NCBI GenBank assembly: GCA_020796225.1
Contig: CM036756.1
Span: forward strand, 46,913,363 to 46,977,362
Length of the DNA stretch: 64,000 nt
Source: Arion vulgaris
Taxonomy: Eukaryota; Mollusca; Gastropoda; Stylommatophora; Arionidae
Reading direction: 5' to 3'
The translations under genes and the position numbers were made by a program. Below, one piece after another: positions 43,738-54,669 of the stretch. The notes beneath the pieces are model-generated. The model was given only the letters and a program-made list of their open reading frames with translations. It ran no database searches and was not told the origin of the DNA. The stretch's first letter is position 1. Each line of letters starts with the position of its first letter.

Positions 43738-43804
43738 AAAAAATGGATTGATAACTGCTGTAGATAATGACAATATGTGACTACAAATAAAATATACATT
43801 ATAT

Positions 43805-43999
43805 AAATATATATATATATAAATAAATATAACCCTTAGCCTTTTCAAACCTTGTGGTATGAAGTGCATGTCACTTCACATTTCTAGTCCCGAATGCGTA
43901 GGAGGGTCAATTCCTTTCATCACGTGTATAATGTCGAGTGTATGGATTGAAATTACAACCCTTTTTGTAGCTGAGTCGACAGGCAAACGTTAATCCGTC

Positions 44000-44043
<44 letters not shown>

Positions 44044-44352
44044 AGATATTACCAGTTGTCCAGGATAAAGAAGTATGGAGAAATTGCATGCAGGTACTAT
44101 ATAATGAATAACAGTAGGGAGGGGTGGATACACTAAAATATATATATATATATATATAAGAACTGATGAAATCAGACTTAATCTCGATTATATAGAAATC
44201 GTCAGGAGGATTTAGAAACTCATAAAAAGCCCCCAAGTGGGCTTCATCACTTGATTCTCACAACTAACGTAATGCCATCATATCAGAAACAGATAAATAT
44301 CAATGCATGTCAATACAACTGAATGAACATTTGATTATATATATATATATAA
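43805..44352. repeat. Cluster of (TA)n tracts
   Basis: Dinucleotide runs at about 43806-43830, 44003-44042, 44136-44160 and 44335-44352. Non-repetitive sequence separates them; a repeat E copy occupies 43855-44000. Similar TA runs occur at 55492-55513 and 55818-55836. Confidence 0.85.
43855..44000 (-). mobile_element. Repeat E
   Basis: caaaccttgtggtatgaagtgcatgtcacttcacatttctag, gtaggagggtcaattcctttc, ttgaaattacaaccc, ttaatccgtccc. The best copy for comparison with 3095-3285 and 45600-45770. 44360-44985 has no feature I recognise. Confidence 0.6.
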
Positions 44353-44989
44353 TGCAATCCTTATTGATGCCCTTCTTAATGAAACACAACAACAATAAGC
44401 TGGCATGTCTTCAATGTATATTCTCTTGTTATCTCGGAAAACTGTTTAGCGCCTTTTAATTACACTCTACAATGTCCTAAATGATAAAAACGCAATATTC
44501 AAGCTCAGTAGTTCTTTGTATAAGCACAATCTGTGCTCTGGTTGAATAATTCTGTCATGAATTGTTGCTTACAATCATTTGTATTTTTCAACCAGGATAA
44601 CAAAGATCGTGAAGTGCACAGGAAATGTATTTTCAAAGTAAGATATGAAATTTGATTGCGCTCGCTAGCTGTCATACACGAATACACAACCTGACCGACC
44701 CACCCACATGCCAAAACAAGTTGCTGATTGCAACCCAGCACACTTCAGCAAAATAGAATAGAATAGAAATCAAAATATGAATATAGAGTTTGGCAGATGT
44801 TTGAAAAGGTTGAAGACAAAATAGAATAAAAACATATAAACTGGGTCATGAAATTAGTGTTATCAGTTTGCATATGGCAAGAAAAAAATCTTATTAAAAC
44901 TAAAACCTTAACAAAATCGGTATATTCTACGTGTCTACAAAACAACGTTGAAAAGTTGGAATTTGTACCAGATTATGTACTATATAAAT

Positions 44990-45440
44990 GCTCTGCAGTT
45001 GATTTTTAACTAGCGGAACGGAGCCAAGCACAGTAGCTTGTCCCTTCCGGAACTTGGCTCTCACGACAGCAGTCCTGAAAAACTCCTTATTCTGTGCAAG
45101 CTGGCCAGCGTCAGCAGCAGTCATTCTCAGATCGTCAATGACATCTTGCACCAATCGTCTTCTAGGTCTTCCTCTCATTCTTCTTCCAGGCAGAATTCCC
45201 TCCAAAATGATCTTCTCCAGGCACTCGTGTCGTTTGATGTGTCCGAAATATTTAATTGTCCTTGATTTTATGCTCTTTAATAGCAAGCTGTTGCAGAATA
45301 GAAGCATTTGTTCTTTTTTCTGTCCATGACTCTTCTGTACTCTAAGTACTCTTCTGCAGCATTTGCATTCAAAGGCATTAATGATCTCCGCCGCTTTGTC
45401 AATGGTCCATGTCTCACATCCCCATGTCGCCAAGGGAAAA
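44990..45440 (-). mobile_element. LINE C-terminal region, long open frame
   Basis: The - strand frame (44927-45433) is open for 168 codons: T-W-G-C-E-T-W-T-I-D, F-E-C-K-C-C-R-R-V-L-R, I-K-Y-F-G-H-I-K-R-H-E-C-L-E-K-I-I-L-E-G, M-R-G-R-P-R-R-R-L-V-Q-D-V-I-D, T-A-A-D-A-G-Q-L-A. Same family as 51190-51550 (+), which is more decayed. 5'-truncated after the RT domain. Confidence 0.88.
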
Positions 45441-45599
45441 ACGCAGGCTCTTAAACACTTGATCTTTGTTCATATGAAGAACTATGATTGTATAAACATT
45501 GATTCTGTTCATTTGGTCCAATTTCTGCTTTGTGGCGACACTTATTGGATATTATTATGTCTTGTGTGAAGTAGACGACAGAATACTATTATGCCAAGT

Positions 45600-45895
45600 T
45601 CAGAAAGTAATTCTATCCTCCTAGCAGACCCAATGCAGGTGAGAGGAGGGTCAATTCTAATTCTCACTTATAAAGGTCAGGTGTGCAAAATGAAACCACA
45701 ACCCCTTTTCTGTACATTTCAAAAGTGATCAATATAGTGCAAATCCGTCCCACTGATAGATCTCACTTTACCAGCCCCAACTTAGAAAGCAGCATTACCC
45801 TATTCAGTAGGACAGACTAGGGAATCGACTATACAAGAACTGAAACCCTATACAATGAAGACTAAATGTAGATTAATGCCACTGTACCACTCTGA
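45600..45895 (-). mobile_element. Repeat E plus associated block
   Basis: gaggagggtcaattctaattc, aaatgaaaccacaacccc, gcaaatccgtccc, then ggacagactagggaatcgactat as also seen at 975-1190. The two blocks are joined here and probably form one longer family. Confidence 0.5.
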
Positions 45896-45909
45896 TACAA
45901 TAATTGTCT

Positions 45910-46195
45910 ATTGTCTTTTCCCAGGTGGATTATGGAATTGGTTCTCCACTCTCGCAGGTTAAACGTAGGGGTGGGAGCTTTAATTTGTGTTCCAGTGCCA
46001 GATGAGTTGCCCTTATTGTGTTGTATTCGTGTTTATTTAGTGTTCTCTGGATATTGTCTTCCATCTTTTTCTTGGTCTTCCCTTGATTTTAGTATCTGAT
46101 CTCTTGTTATTGTATGCTGTTATTGGTTGTTGGTTGTATTCCATTCTCATTAAATGCCCGAACCACTGCATTTGTTGTCTTTCATACAAGAATAC
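45910..46195 (-). mobile_element. LINE C-terminal tail (QWFGHLMRM type)
   Basis: E-R-Q-Q-M-Q-W-F-G-H-L-M-R-M-E-Y-N-Q-Q-P-I-T-A-Y then G-R-P-R-K-R-W on the - strand. Close copy of 29620-29880 and 22266-22600. It lies about 55 bp downstream of the FAM53 exon 1 donor, and one open frame spans both by chance. Confidence 0.85.
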
Positions 46196-46252
46196 CAGGA
46201 ATAATATAACAAGGGAGACAAAAGCGAGAGCACATCTGTGGCCACCACTTAC

Positions 46253-46348
46253 CGGCAATTTCTCGCAGCATGTGCTCGGAGGGGATTCCTCTAGTCTCTG
46301 GTTCTGAAGCTTTTGGGTGATGAGGGCAAGTCCACTATGAGCCAGCAT
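46253..46348 (-). CDS. FAM53: FAM53 family protein, first coding exon
   Basis: The exon ends at a good donor (gtaagt) after 32 codons from the chosen Met (46348): M-L-A-H-S-G-L-A-L-I-T-Q-K-L-Q-N-Q-R-L-E-E, then S-P-P-S-T-C-C-E-K-L-P. FAM53 proteins start M-x-(T/x)-L-I-T-E-x-L-Q-x-Q-x-L-(D/E)-E, so L-I-T-Q-K-L-Q-N-Q-R-L-E-E is a strong match at the right place. Exit phase 0 fits exon 30500-30560. The frame is open upstream to another Met at 46447; that extension (W-I-N-F-D-E-R-K-A-V) has no counterpart I know and may be 5' UTR. Intron 1 is about 15.7 kb. Confidence 0.78.
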
Positions 46349-46449
46349 AATGTGCCTCCAGAGCCGCAAAGTAACACAGGCAACAGCTTTCCTCTCATCA
46401 AAGTTGATCCAGTGTGAGGTGACAGCACAAAACGTTGATACCATCAATA

Positions 46450-47280
46450 TTTGTCTACATCCATCGTCATGGTAACACAGTGCTTACAATATGACATTAC
46501 TGTATGCCATGGTCATTCATGACAACCTGTGGATAAGGAGAACAAGAAAACTACATGACATAGTATGAGCAATACTACACGAAAGTAATTTTAGAAAACA
46601 AAAGTACATTTTGAAGCAAGAGTTGCTAAGGAGTTTCATCTAAGAACTGAGATTTTCCTGCATCCAAGCTAAGTGTACGTTCTTGGGCATGTCAATTGTT
46701 TGATACGGTGCATTTTGTTTCTACTAAAGCAGATCTTGCGAACATCTAAAGTAAAGAACCAAACATCCGGAATCTACTGAGATCATACTACAGATCAGCG
46801 CTGTCAAACGTGGTGCACAAGGGCGCCCGTGTGATACATCACTAGCGCAATATTTGATTCTCCGGCTTTAACTTCAATCAGAATTTCCAGGAAAAAAATG
46901 TGTTTCTGAATAACAGAATGATTCAGATTTTCGTGAGCACAATATTTTAACTAATTAAGCTTGTCAGGATTACGTTGTCTTCTGTTATTTTGTTTATCCA
47001 TGTAGCTATTAATATTAACTTATTATTATTAGTATTAGCCATTCGCCCCCGTATCCGATATACTGGCGTATAGTAATTTTTATAAGACAATACAAAGCAA
47101 GTATACTGGATAATTTAGTATACATTGTGAAGTAGACGTGTCCGAATGTCAAATAAATTACGGAGTGAAAGGGTTAATATTGCAATTATCACACAACGCT
47201 TGCGTCTCCACAGTCATTAGTTAGATGCGCACCAATATATAAAAACGTTGGATAAGCAATGCTATAGATTATGGGACAGG
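46450..47280. other. Region upstream of FAM53 exon 1, nothing recognised
   Basis: No repeats shared with the rest of the window and no exon seen. The FAM53 promoter or a 5' UTR exon may lie here or further up; no core promoter element stands out. Confidence 0.3.
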
Positions 47281-47284
47281 TAAC

Positions 47285-47688
47285 CTTACAGATTTTAATT
47301 TAATTTCAATGTTGTTTCAATCCTAGCATATGCCAGCGAGAGTTGGAAAATGACTAGCGATATAGAAGTTCAGTTGAATGTAATTAAAATTAGATGTCTG
47401 AGGAAAATATTGAATATAAAATGGGGCGAATTCAGATGAGGTGATAAAATCAAAGAAATGTCTGGTCAACCACTAGTAACAACTGTTAGAAAGAGAATAT
47501 GGATATATATTAGGCATGCTCTAAAAAGAAATGATAATAGAATCGCAAAGCAGGCATCCAAATGGGAAACATATGGTTCAAGCAAGAAAGAAAGGAAACG
47601 CTAGGGGAACGAACTTTACTGAGAGCACAAATATTGGAATACCAGGAAATGAAACAGCAGATCGACTGACCAAGGAAGGTGCTTCTTC
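47285..47688 (+). mobile_element. LINE ORF2 C-terminus and RNase H fragment, outer element 5' part
   Basis: I-L-A-Y-A-S-E-S-W-K-M-T, then C-L-R-K-I-L-N-I-K-W-G, R-K-R-I-W-I-Y-I-R-H-A-L-K-R-N is a LINE post-RT region. It is joined to a fragment with I-P-G-N-E-T-A-D-R-L-T-K-E-G-A-S (RNase H). The second fragment appears to continue at 48640. The junction between the two is near 47560. Confidence 0.75.
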
Positions 47689-47689
47689 T

Positions 47690-48637
47690 TCTTTTGCGAT
47701 CAGTGTCTCCTATGCGACTACTCCGGCATGTGTCATGAACAGGGCGGTGCGCTTGAGGTCTTCACCAGTCCCCCATAATTTGTTTTGTAGTGTTGTTTCT
47801 GTTGGCCAGATTTCCATTCTGACACTACTCAGGTTGGGGCAATCTTGTAGGATGTGCTCTGGGGACTGCTTTGGTGCTCCACATGTGCAGGCAGCCGAGT
47901 CCCTGAGACCCATTCTATGGAGGTGTGCTCTGAGACTGCAATGTCCCGTTCTGAGTCTGAAGACTGTGCTTTTCTGTTTAGTGTATTTATAATGTCATGC
48001 TCTGGGTTGTATCCTCCGTTTGTTTTTTTCCACATGATTTTTCTGGATTGTTTCAGTGGAGTCTTTGCTTCTGTAAAGCGTTGTGTTGGTGGTGTTGTGT
48101 TAGGCTCCCTCCAGCCCGTGCGAGTTTGTCAGCCTTTTCATTTCCTGGTATGCCACAGTATGCTGCTATCCACTGTAAGACTAGTTCATATTTTTTGACA
48201 GCAAGCTGATTTTTTGCCGTATATCCTGAATGAGCGTGTCTTGATTGGGACATGAGATGGCCTGGAGCACGGATCTTGAATCGCTAAAGACTGCAATATT
48301 TTTTGCTGACACCTGTTGGTCGTTGAGTATCTGTATGGCTTCAAGAAGGGCTGTTGCCTCTGCTGAAAAGTTGGTGCATGTTTCTCCTGCTGCCAGAGAG
48401 TGCGTTTCTGTGTTTCCTTGGGGGTGAGTGATGTAGATTCGCTGCCTCCCTTCCTGATAGCATCTGTAGCTGAGCCATCTGTGAACACGCGTGTCCATGT
48501 GCTGGTGGGATATTGCTCTGGTAGCATTTGGAGTGACCTGGCTCTTTGTTCTGTCTCTGTATTTTTTTGGAGATTATTCCTGGAACTTCTAGGTGTATTT
48601 GGGCCATGCTTTGGTAGCTCTGGTGTGCCAATTACCT
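47690..48637 (-). mobile_element. Inserted RNase H LINE, opposite strand
   Basis: The - strand carries a nearly complete RNase H domain over 48181-48527 and 48053-48253. All catalytic positions are visible: V-F-T-D-G-S-A-T-D, S-A-E-A-T-A-L-L-E-A-I, V-F-S-D-S-R-S-V-L-Q-A-I, G-I-P-G-N-E-K-A-D-K-L-A. The finger C-T-C-G-A-P-K-Q-S-P-E-H-I-L-Q-D-C-P follows at 47710-47913, with an (aagaag)-type 3' end at 47686. Two frame changes. It sits within the + strand element. Confidence 0.87.
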
Positions 48638-48639
48638 AC

Positions 48640-49000
48640 CACCAAAGGAAAAGGATGATTAAATCAATCAGAAAGCCACAAATACCAACACAAGACGATT
48701 GCTATAATATGAACAGATTGCAACTACTCGTAGTTGTCATTCTGCGACTTAGAACAGGACACAATCGACTCTGCAGCCACATGTACACAAAATTCAAGAT
48801 TGGCAATTCAGCCATGTGTACATGTGGATAGGCACACCAGACTGCAGAGCACATACTTCAAGACTGCCCCGAATATGATATATTGAGGCAAACTCACTGG
48901 CCTAACGAAACAACACTCGACAGAATACGCGGACCTCTGCGTGAGCTACATAAGATAGTGAAGTTTATACAAGAAACAACATTGAATATATAGACAATAT
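48640..49000 (+). mobile_element. RNase H LINE, outer element 3' part
   Basis: T-Y-H-Q-R-K-R-M-I-K-S-I, then L-R-L-R-T-G-H-N-R-L-C-S-H-M-Y-T-K-F-K-I, C-T-C-G and (after a stop) H-Q-T-A-E-H-I-L-Q-D-C-P-E-Y. This is exactly the segment expected to follow the G-N-E-T-A-D fragment at 47640-47688. 49005-49345 shows nothing more. Confidence 0.82.
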
Positions 49001-49349
49001 TTCAAGCGAAAGGAAGGACAGAGAAATATAAGACTCAGTTCCATAGAAGTGATTGAACGAGTTGCCCCGGTAAGAGCGGTATGGAGAAATTACTTCGTGC
49101 AGGTCTCATCTCATGTAACGTATACCGGTACAAGAGGAATAAAAGAACCTTATTGCTCTCACAGAGCAATCCTCCAATAGGTGCAGCCAATGCTGGGTAT
49201 ATTAACGAGTGGAAACGTCCAGATCCTCACCAAAATGTGCACGGGAAACACTAGGGATGAAAAGGCACAGAGAAGACTAATATCCCAACTTTGAGCTTTG
49301 ATATTAGATTGTCCACGGTTGATTGCAGCAATCTGATGTGAATCTTATA

Positions 49350-49526
49350 GTGGAATCTGATGAGAATGAAGTTCAGTCAGCTACCATATTGCTCCAATCT
49401 TCTATCTTGTCTCCAATCCTGTTTTACCTCTTATCCTGATGCAGTGATGCAAAACAGCATTTGACAAAAGAAAGAAAAGTGGAGTTATATGGTAGCTGAC
49501 TGAACTTCATTCCCATCAGATTCCAC
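49350..49526. repeat. Fold-back element, 40-bp arms
   Basis: gtggaatctgatgagaatga + agttcagtcagctaccatat (49350-49389) is repeated inverted at 49487-49526 with one mismatch, around a 97-bp centre. The arms could form a near-perfect 40-bp hairpin stem. No clear TSD. Confidence 0.85.
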
Positions 49527-49779
49527 ATTTTGCATTAATTGATAAGAGTATATTGTTCCAACAATGTTTCTTATGTCTGTATCTTTCATCCTATCTTGTA
49601 TGGTAACATTGATGGCTTATCTCCCCTCACACAATGTAGTATTCCTCTCTAAAGTCTTACATTAAGGTCCAAGTTTGACATGTATATAATTAGTAGATAA
49701 CACAAACATGGAAGTGCAATATTCAGATACAATGAAATGGCTGATGCTGAACTTGCGTCTACATGCGAAACACTCGCTA

Positions 49780-49965
49780 GAGACCATATATTTTTTTCCC
49801 GATCCAGAAGCACTTGAGCTTTTCAGCTCTTCGGTTCGGTGCCACAAACACCGTAAATCTGGGGAATCTGTGGTTTTTGTGCCATCCCGCGGAATTGAAC
49901 CCGCACACACAGAGGGATAGTCAGCCGTAGTGCAACGCGCTACGAACACGCTGGGCAGACGGGCA
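49780..49965 (-). mobile_element. SINE-6 (tRNA-derived)
   Basis: On the - strand: gttcgtagcgcgttgcac (A-box region) and gcgggttcaattccgc (B box). A tail with accacagattccccagatttacgg, aagagctgaaaagctcaagtgcttc and a terminal A-rich stretch follows. Only copy in the window. Could be a tRNA pseudogene. Confidence 0.6.
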
Positions 49966-50154
49966 GAGACCATATATTAACAACCGTAAAGCTTAATCAG
50001 TTAAGAATAAACGAAGTATAGGTGCAGTAACATAACGTGAAGTGTTGTGAGGCGAAGATCTCACAAGTTGGTCATATCTATGCACATTACAAAAAATAAT
50101 CGGCGTAGAATATTACTAGCCTTAGTCCTAAGGCTTACATCCTTACTAGCTATA

Positions 50155-50450
50155 ACGTCCCCTCTTCCATCCTTTCCGTTACTGGTATCGCCCAGTGGTT
50201 CCCAGGGCCCAAATTTGGGGTGTAAAGAATAGAACCACTGTTACCTGCCACGCATTTCGTATGAGGCGACTAAGGAGGTCTGGCTGAAATCGGATGCACA
50301 TGTCCTAAACGTATAGAAGTCTATGCATTTAGGGCCTACCAAACCAATGTGCAACGTATACCCATTCTTGGCAAAGATCAAACATATCACAAAGAGTGAT
50401 TAAAATTGGTCGTAAAGAACGAACGCAAAGTAGAAGAAGTTACTGGTATG
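50155..50450 (-). repeat. Interspersed repeat F, long copy
   Basis: Reverse complement of 12725-12995, extended at one end (ccgttactggtatcgcccagtgg). About 290 bp and well conserved. 50455-51185 has no recognised feature. Confidence 0.75.
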
Positions 50451-51189
50451 TACTATTTAAAGCATCACAACTATTTCGAATTGAATAATTAACAAACATG
50501 ACGCAGATATACATCATACTTTTGATCTCAGAGATTTGTCAACTGCAGAAACTGTATCGTCTTGGGTTCTAATTATCACTCATGTCCCTTTTGTCGACAG
50601 ATGATGAATTCCAAGTAGTTCAGACGGTATTTTGATAGTTTGCTATTGCGAAGTAAACATGTGATGTAATCTTGAACTGAACCAATAGGTCAGTCTATTT
50701 TTAAAGTTTCTAGAGGTTTAGAAAGAAAAGTTGCTTGAAACACATCACTAACGGAAATACGTGAGCTTCAGAACCGTATAATGAAGACTTGAGCGAGTCT
50801 GTACTCTGGGCAAGGTAAGTTGATTATGCGCGTTCTATGTGATTTTGGTAAAGACCTCAGCAATCTGGACAGGCAGACACGTAGAAGATAAACATAAGAT
50901 TTTCAACCACATTTCAACCTTCGTTTGCTGCTAATATCACAAGCATTTCGTGCTTTAAAAAAAAATATGCTACTTATGATAAATATTGAATGAATGAAGT
51001 ACACAAATGTTTATCTGTCATATTTTCCGTGACAGTGAGAAATAGAATGTGACATGTTATTATTTTTGAACTGTGTAACACTTGACGGTACTAAGATACA
51101 GTCAGCAGACACCAACACTGCTCTTTTTCTGGGATCAAGGCTAAAACATGTGTAGTGTCACATCTACAATACCAACATAAAGATAGTTA

Positions 51190-51550
51190 TTTGTTATCGC
51201 TACTGGAACTCACAGAAGAATACTTAGAATAGCATGATGGAAAGAGAAAAGAACACATGCTTCTGTTCTGCAACAGTTTGATATTAAAGACAGTTGACTA
51301 TTAAAGAGCATAACATCAAGGACAATTAAATATTTCGGACACATCAAACGTCATGCGTGCCTAGAGAAGATAATTTTGGAGGGAATTGTGTCTGGAAGAA
51401 GAATGAGAGGAAGACCTAGAAGATGATGGGTGCAAGATGTCATTGAGAATGGCTGCTGCTGAAGCCGGTCAACTTGCACAGAACAGATAGTTTTTCAGGA
51501 TTGCTGTCATGGTAGCCAAGTTCCGGTAGGGACAAGCTACTTGATGATGA
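51190..51550 (+). mobile_element. LINE C-terminal region, decayed
   Basis: I-K-Y-F-G-H-I-K-R-H-A-C-L-E-K-I-I-L-E-G, R-R-M-R-G-R-P-R-R; stop (tga) in place of the following Trp/Arg, and a frameshift before T-A-A-x-A-G-Q-L-A. 3' end cttgatgatgac. Same family as 44990-45440. Confidence 0.82.
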
Positions 51551-52009
51551 CTGGAACTTATAACGTGTAAGAATGACAAGCGCAAACAGTCACGCTATCA
51601 ACGTTCTCGTAATAATATATCCTACATAATAGGAACTCAACCTTTTAACAAACTTTCTCTGAGCTTCATAGGGGTTCAGCTTGGATCCTTCGCTTGAATG
51701 ATCTTTGTTAGCGATCCGTTTGTACGCGGGACAGATAACGTAATGAAAGACAACAAAACAGCAACATACCAAGTCAATAACATACCACGTCAATCTGATT
51801 TACTTTTCCCTTTAGAAAGAAAACATTGCACGGTTACATTACTAAAGTAAATAGTAATAAGTTCTGTACGTTCTGTAGGTTGTAAACACCTCCAACTGAA
51901 TACTTGTTGGAAATGATGACATTTTGCTATATAATATTGATGTTATTTCACATGATCACATCATGTACCTGAATGAATGGTGGGTACCAATTTGTCTTTG
52001 CAGACGACA

Positions 52010-52275
52010 GTAACTTCTTCCAACGTTCCATATCGACCACTTGTTAACCACTGTGTGATTTGTGTGTGATCTGAGCCTAAGAGTGATTGTACGTTGTGCA
52101 AGTTATGCGCCTACAAGTAGGCCAGCCCATTCGATTTCTGCTATACTTTTTATTTACTAGGGTAACTTCCTAGGTCCTACATCAGTCGTCTCTTATGACA
52201 TGCCTTGTAGGTGGCAGTGATACTATTCTTTGCTTCCTTGCGGGCCGGCACCACACAGGCGAGACGATAGTATGT
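52010..52275 (+). repeat. Interspersed repeat F2, long copy
   Basis: accacttgttaaccactgtgtgattt, cctacaagtaggccagcccattcg, ttactagggtaacttcctaggtcctacatcagtcg, ctattctttgcttccttgcgggc. A donor-like gtaagt on the - strand at about 52370 was noted, but no exon could be defended. 52280-53735 is otherwise featureless. Confidence 0.7.
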
Positions 52276-53739
52276 AAATTGTGATCTAAACAGATGTTCT
52301 TACAGCGCGTTGTTCTCATTTTCTGAGAGTATGATTGTGGATTCAATAGTGTTGAGGAATTAATGTCACTTACCCGAAGCTGTTGTGTTGTCGAACTCCC
52401 GAAATTATGGGTTTTCACACTTTTTCCTATATTTAAATGAGGGAGTACCGGCTTTCTTGCAGACCCAGAAACCTCAACAACTCTAGCGTGCAGTGCTAGT
52501 GTTTAGTGTTGCGGAGACACATAACTAGGCATAGTCCGTTGCCTCCGATAACATAAGGCCGGCGGGCTCATGTAAAAAAAAAATGTATCGTAAATCAGAC
52601 TACAAAAGACGCGTAACCTCGCATTTCAGTATTGTTAGATACAGAGAAATTCATTTGTAAAACAACACAATACACTACATCAAGGTTATACGATGCTACA
52701 AATTAAGTTTAACACTAAGGAATATCAGTATTATTAACATTTTTGATCAATAAATAACAATGGACTCGTAGAATTGTGTATAATTGCAGAAAACATTACG
52801 GTGCTCTATCAAACACTTATAAAAACTAGCCCCCATTAAACAGGAATTCTGATTTTCCCTTCTGAGCTAGTCGGCCTTATGTTCTCGTTAGAAAACCCCA
52901 TCGCGTTTAACTATTCGGCTACCCGTTGTGTCTAAATAGATCAAACTAAATCCATAACAGTGACGCATGTCAGTAGAAAAACTAATCTGCGAGAAGAAAT
53001 CTTTCACAAGCGTTGCATGGGATTTCAACGACACTGATGTAGCCTTGTGCTACCTTTCAGACGTTCAGCTATAACCTTTCTACATTCATTTCTTCTTCCA
53101 TCTAATTCCACGCTTGACCTATCCCCTTCATGCACTGCGATTCATAGTCACCCGTTCTTATGAATCAATTTCAACGCATATATCATGCATATCCCTCTTG
53201 CATACACCAGTATGCTAAAGTAGACAGTGATCTTGAAATCTCATACCTATCTGCATATCCTAACGACAGAGATCTTTGTCATACACCTTTAACGGGGAGG
53301 GAGGGGCGCAGTAAATATTATACAAGATGTTATATTTCAGTGCATTAATAATTACTTATGTTTTATCTTTGTCTCTAATACTATTATTTGAATAACAAAA
53401 CTGAGACTTTAGAGCCAACATCACTGCATTTAGGTCGACCCTATGGTTGATGTGTCCCTTCAGCAGTTTTACAAAAAATGAAAATGGCTGGACGTTAAAG
53501 CATATCCTATCAAAAAAGGAGTTGCAATATGACTATGTTCCGCACCTCGCAAAAATATGAGAGACATGTCATGACATTAAGACTTCCAACAACTATCTAA
53601 TTTTTTTCTTCAATTTCATAGAATTTTACCATTCTTACATTTTAGTTTCTTACAATCTTCGACAACTATTACTTATACCATTCGTCGTATGATCATCAAA
53701 CTTTCAAACGGTAAAGGGCGTCAGAATTATATAACATTC

Positions 53740-54330
53740 CTGCAGAAATTAACAAGGATGGTATCCTACCCCAACTCTACAATCTTCTTGTCCAGTGCTG
53801 GAGAGATGGCTAAATTTCTCAAGATAAGAGGGATGCAAAAATTGTGACATTCTATCAGAATAAAGGAGATAATTTTGACTGTAACTATTACAGAGGAATC
53901 CAGCTTTTAAGTGTCACAGACAAGGTCTTTGCAATAGTCATTAGAGATGATTACATAAACTGAGAGAGCGTATTCTCACACAGTCCCAAAGTAGGCTTAG
54001 AGTTGGACGATCAACAACTGACACGATATTCACTCTTTCACAACTTCAAGAGAAACACAGAGAGTATGTATGGTCACGATTTACTGCATTCGTCAATCTT
54101 TCAAAGGCCTTTGACAGGGTCAGCCGATCAGGACTCTATAAAATATTGAAACATTGGCTGTCCTCCAAAATTGCTAAGATTGTTTTCTTGCATGTGGGCA
54201 TGAAAGCCGGCATTTTGGTTCAATCGCAGTACATATAACCACCTCGAGGTTAAGATTGGAGTCTTAACAGGACTGTGTCCTTGTCCCTGCAATCTCTAAT
54301 CAATCATTTGGCCAGGGCATGCGACCCATT
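53740..54330 (+). mobile_element. LINE reverse transcriptase domain, decayed
   Basis: Frames give I-P-A-E-I-N-K-D-G, L-P-Q-L-Y-N-L-L-V-Q-C-W-R, N-Y-Y-R-G-I-Q-L-L-S-V-T-D-K-V-F-A, R-R-S-T-T-D-T-I-F-S-L-Q-L-Q type residues and F-V-N-L-S-K-A-F-D-R-V-S-R-S-G-L. This is the N-terminal half of the RT fingers/palm of a very common animal LINE. In motif A the first catalytic Asp (F-I-D-L-x-K-A-F-D) is Asn. Stops and frameshifts throughout. Confidence 0.9.
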
Positions 54331-54669
54331 TTCTCTGAGTATAAGTGTCACCAAAACTGGCTTTATGTCAGGAAAGTAACATATCAACAAATATCACTTT
54401 AAATAGTATCCATGGTCACTGCCAACCTTTTTCTTCACAAAGAAATAAACTTACCAATAGGTAGGTAGTGCGGCCAATACATTTGGCAGATTATCAAAGA
54501 GAGCGTGGGACAACACAAAATTTACATTGCAGACGCAGATTGAGATTTAACGAGCATATGTAATTAATTCTTTACTATATGTCTTAGAAACATGGATAAC
54601 TTACCCAGGTCAAGACACATGATCAACAAACAGACATACACGTGTTACCATTTACACATTTCATTAAAG

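Noticed and set aside
48053..48527. Host ribonuclease H gene
   Set aside because: Followed by the LINE-type Cys/His finger, frameshifted, without introns and nested in another LINE.
52360..52420. Donor-like cttcgg/gtaagt on the - strand
   Set aside because: Only about 15 codons precede it, there is no recognised protein, and it lies next to repeat F2. Could be a 5' UTR exon but cannot be supported.
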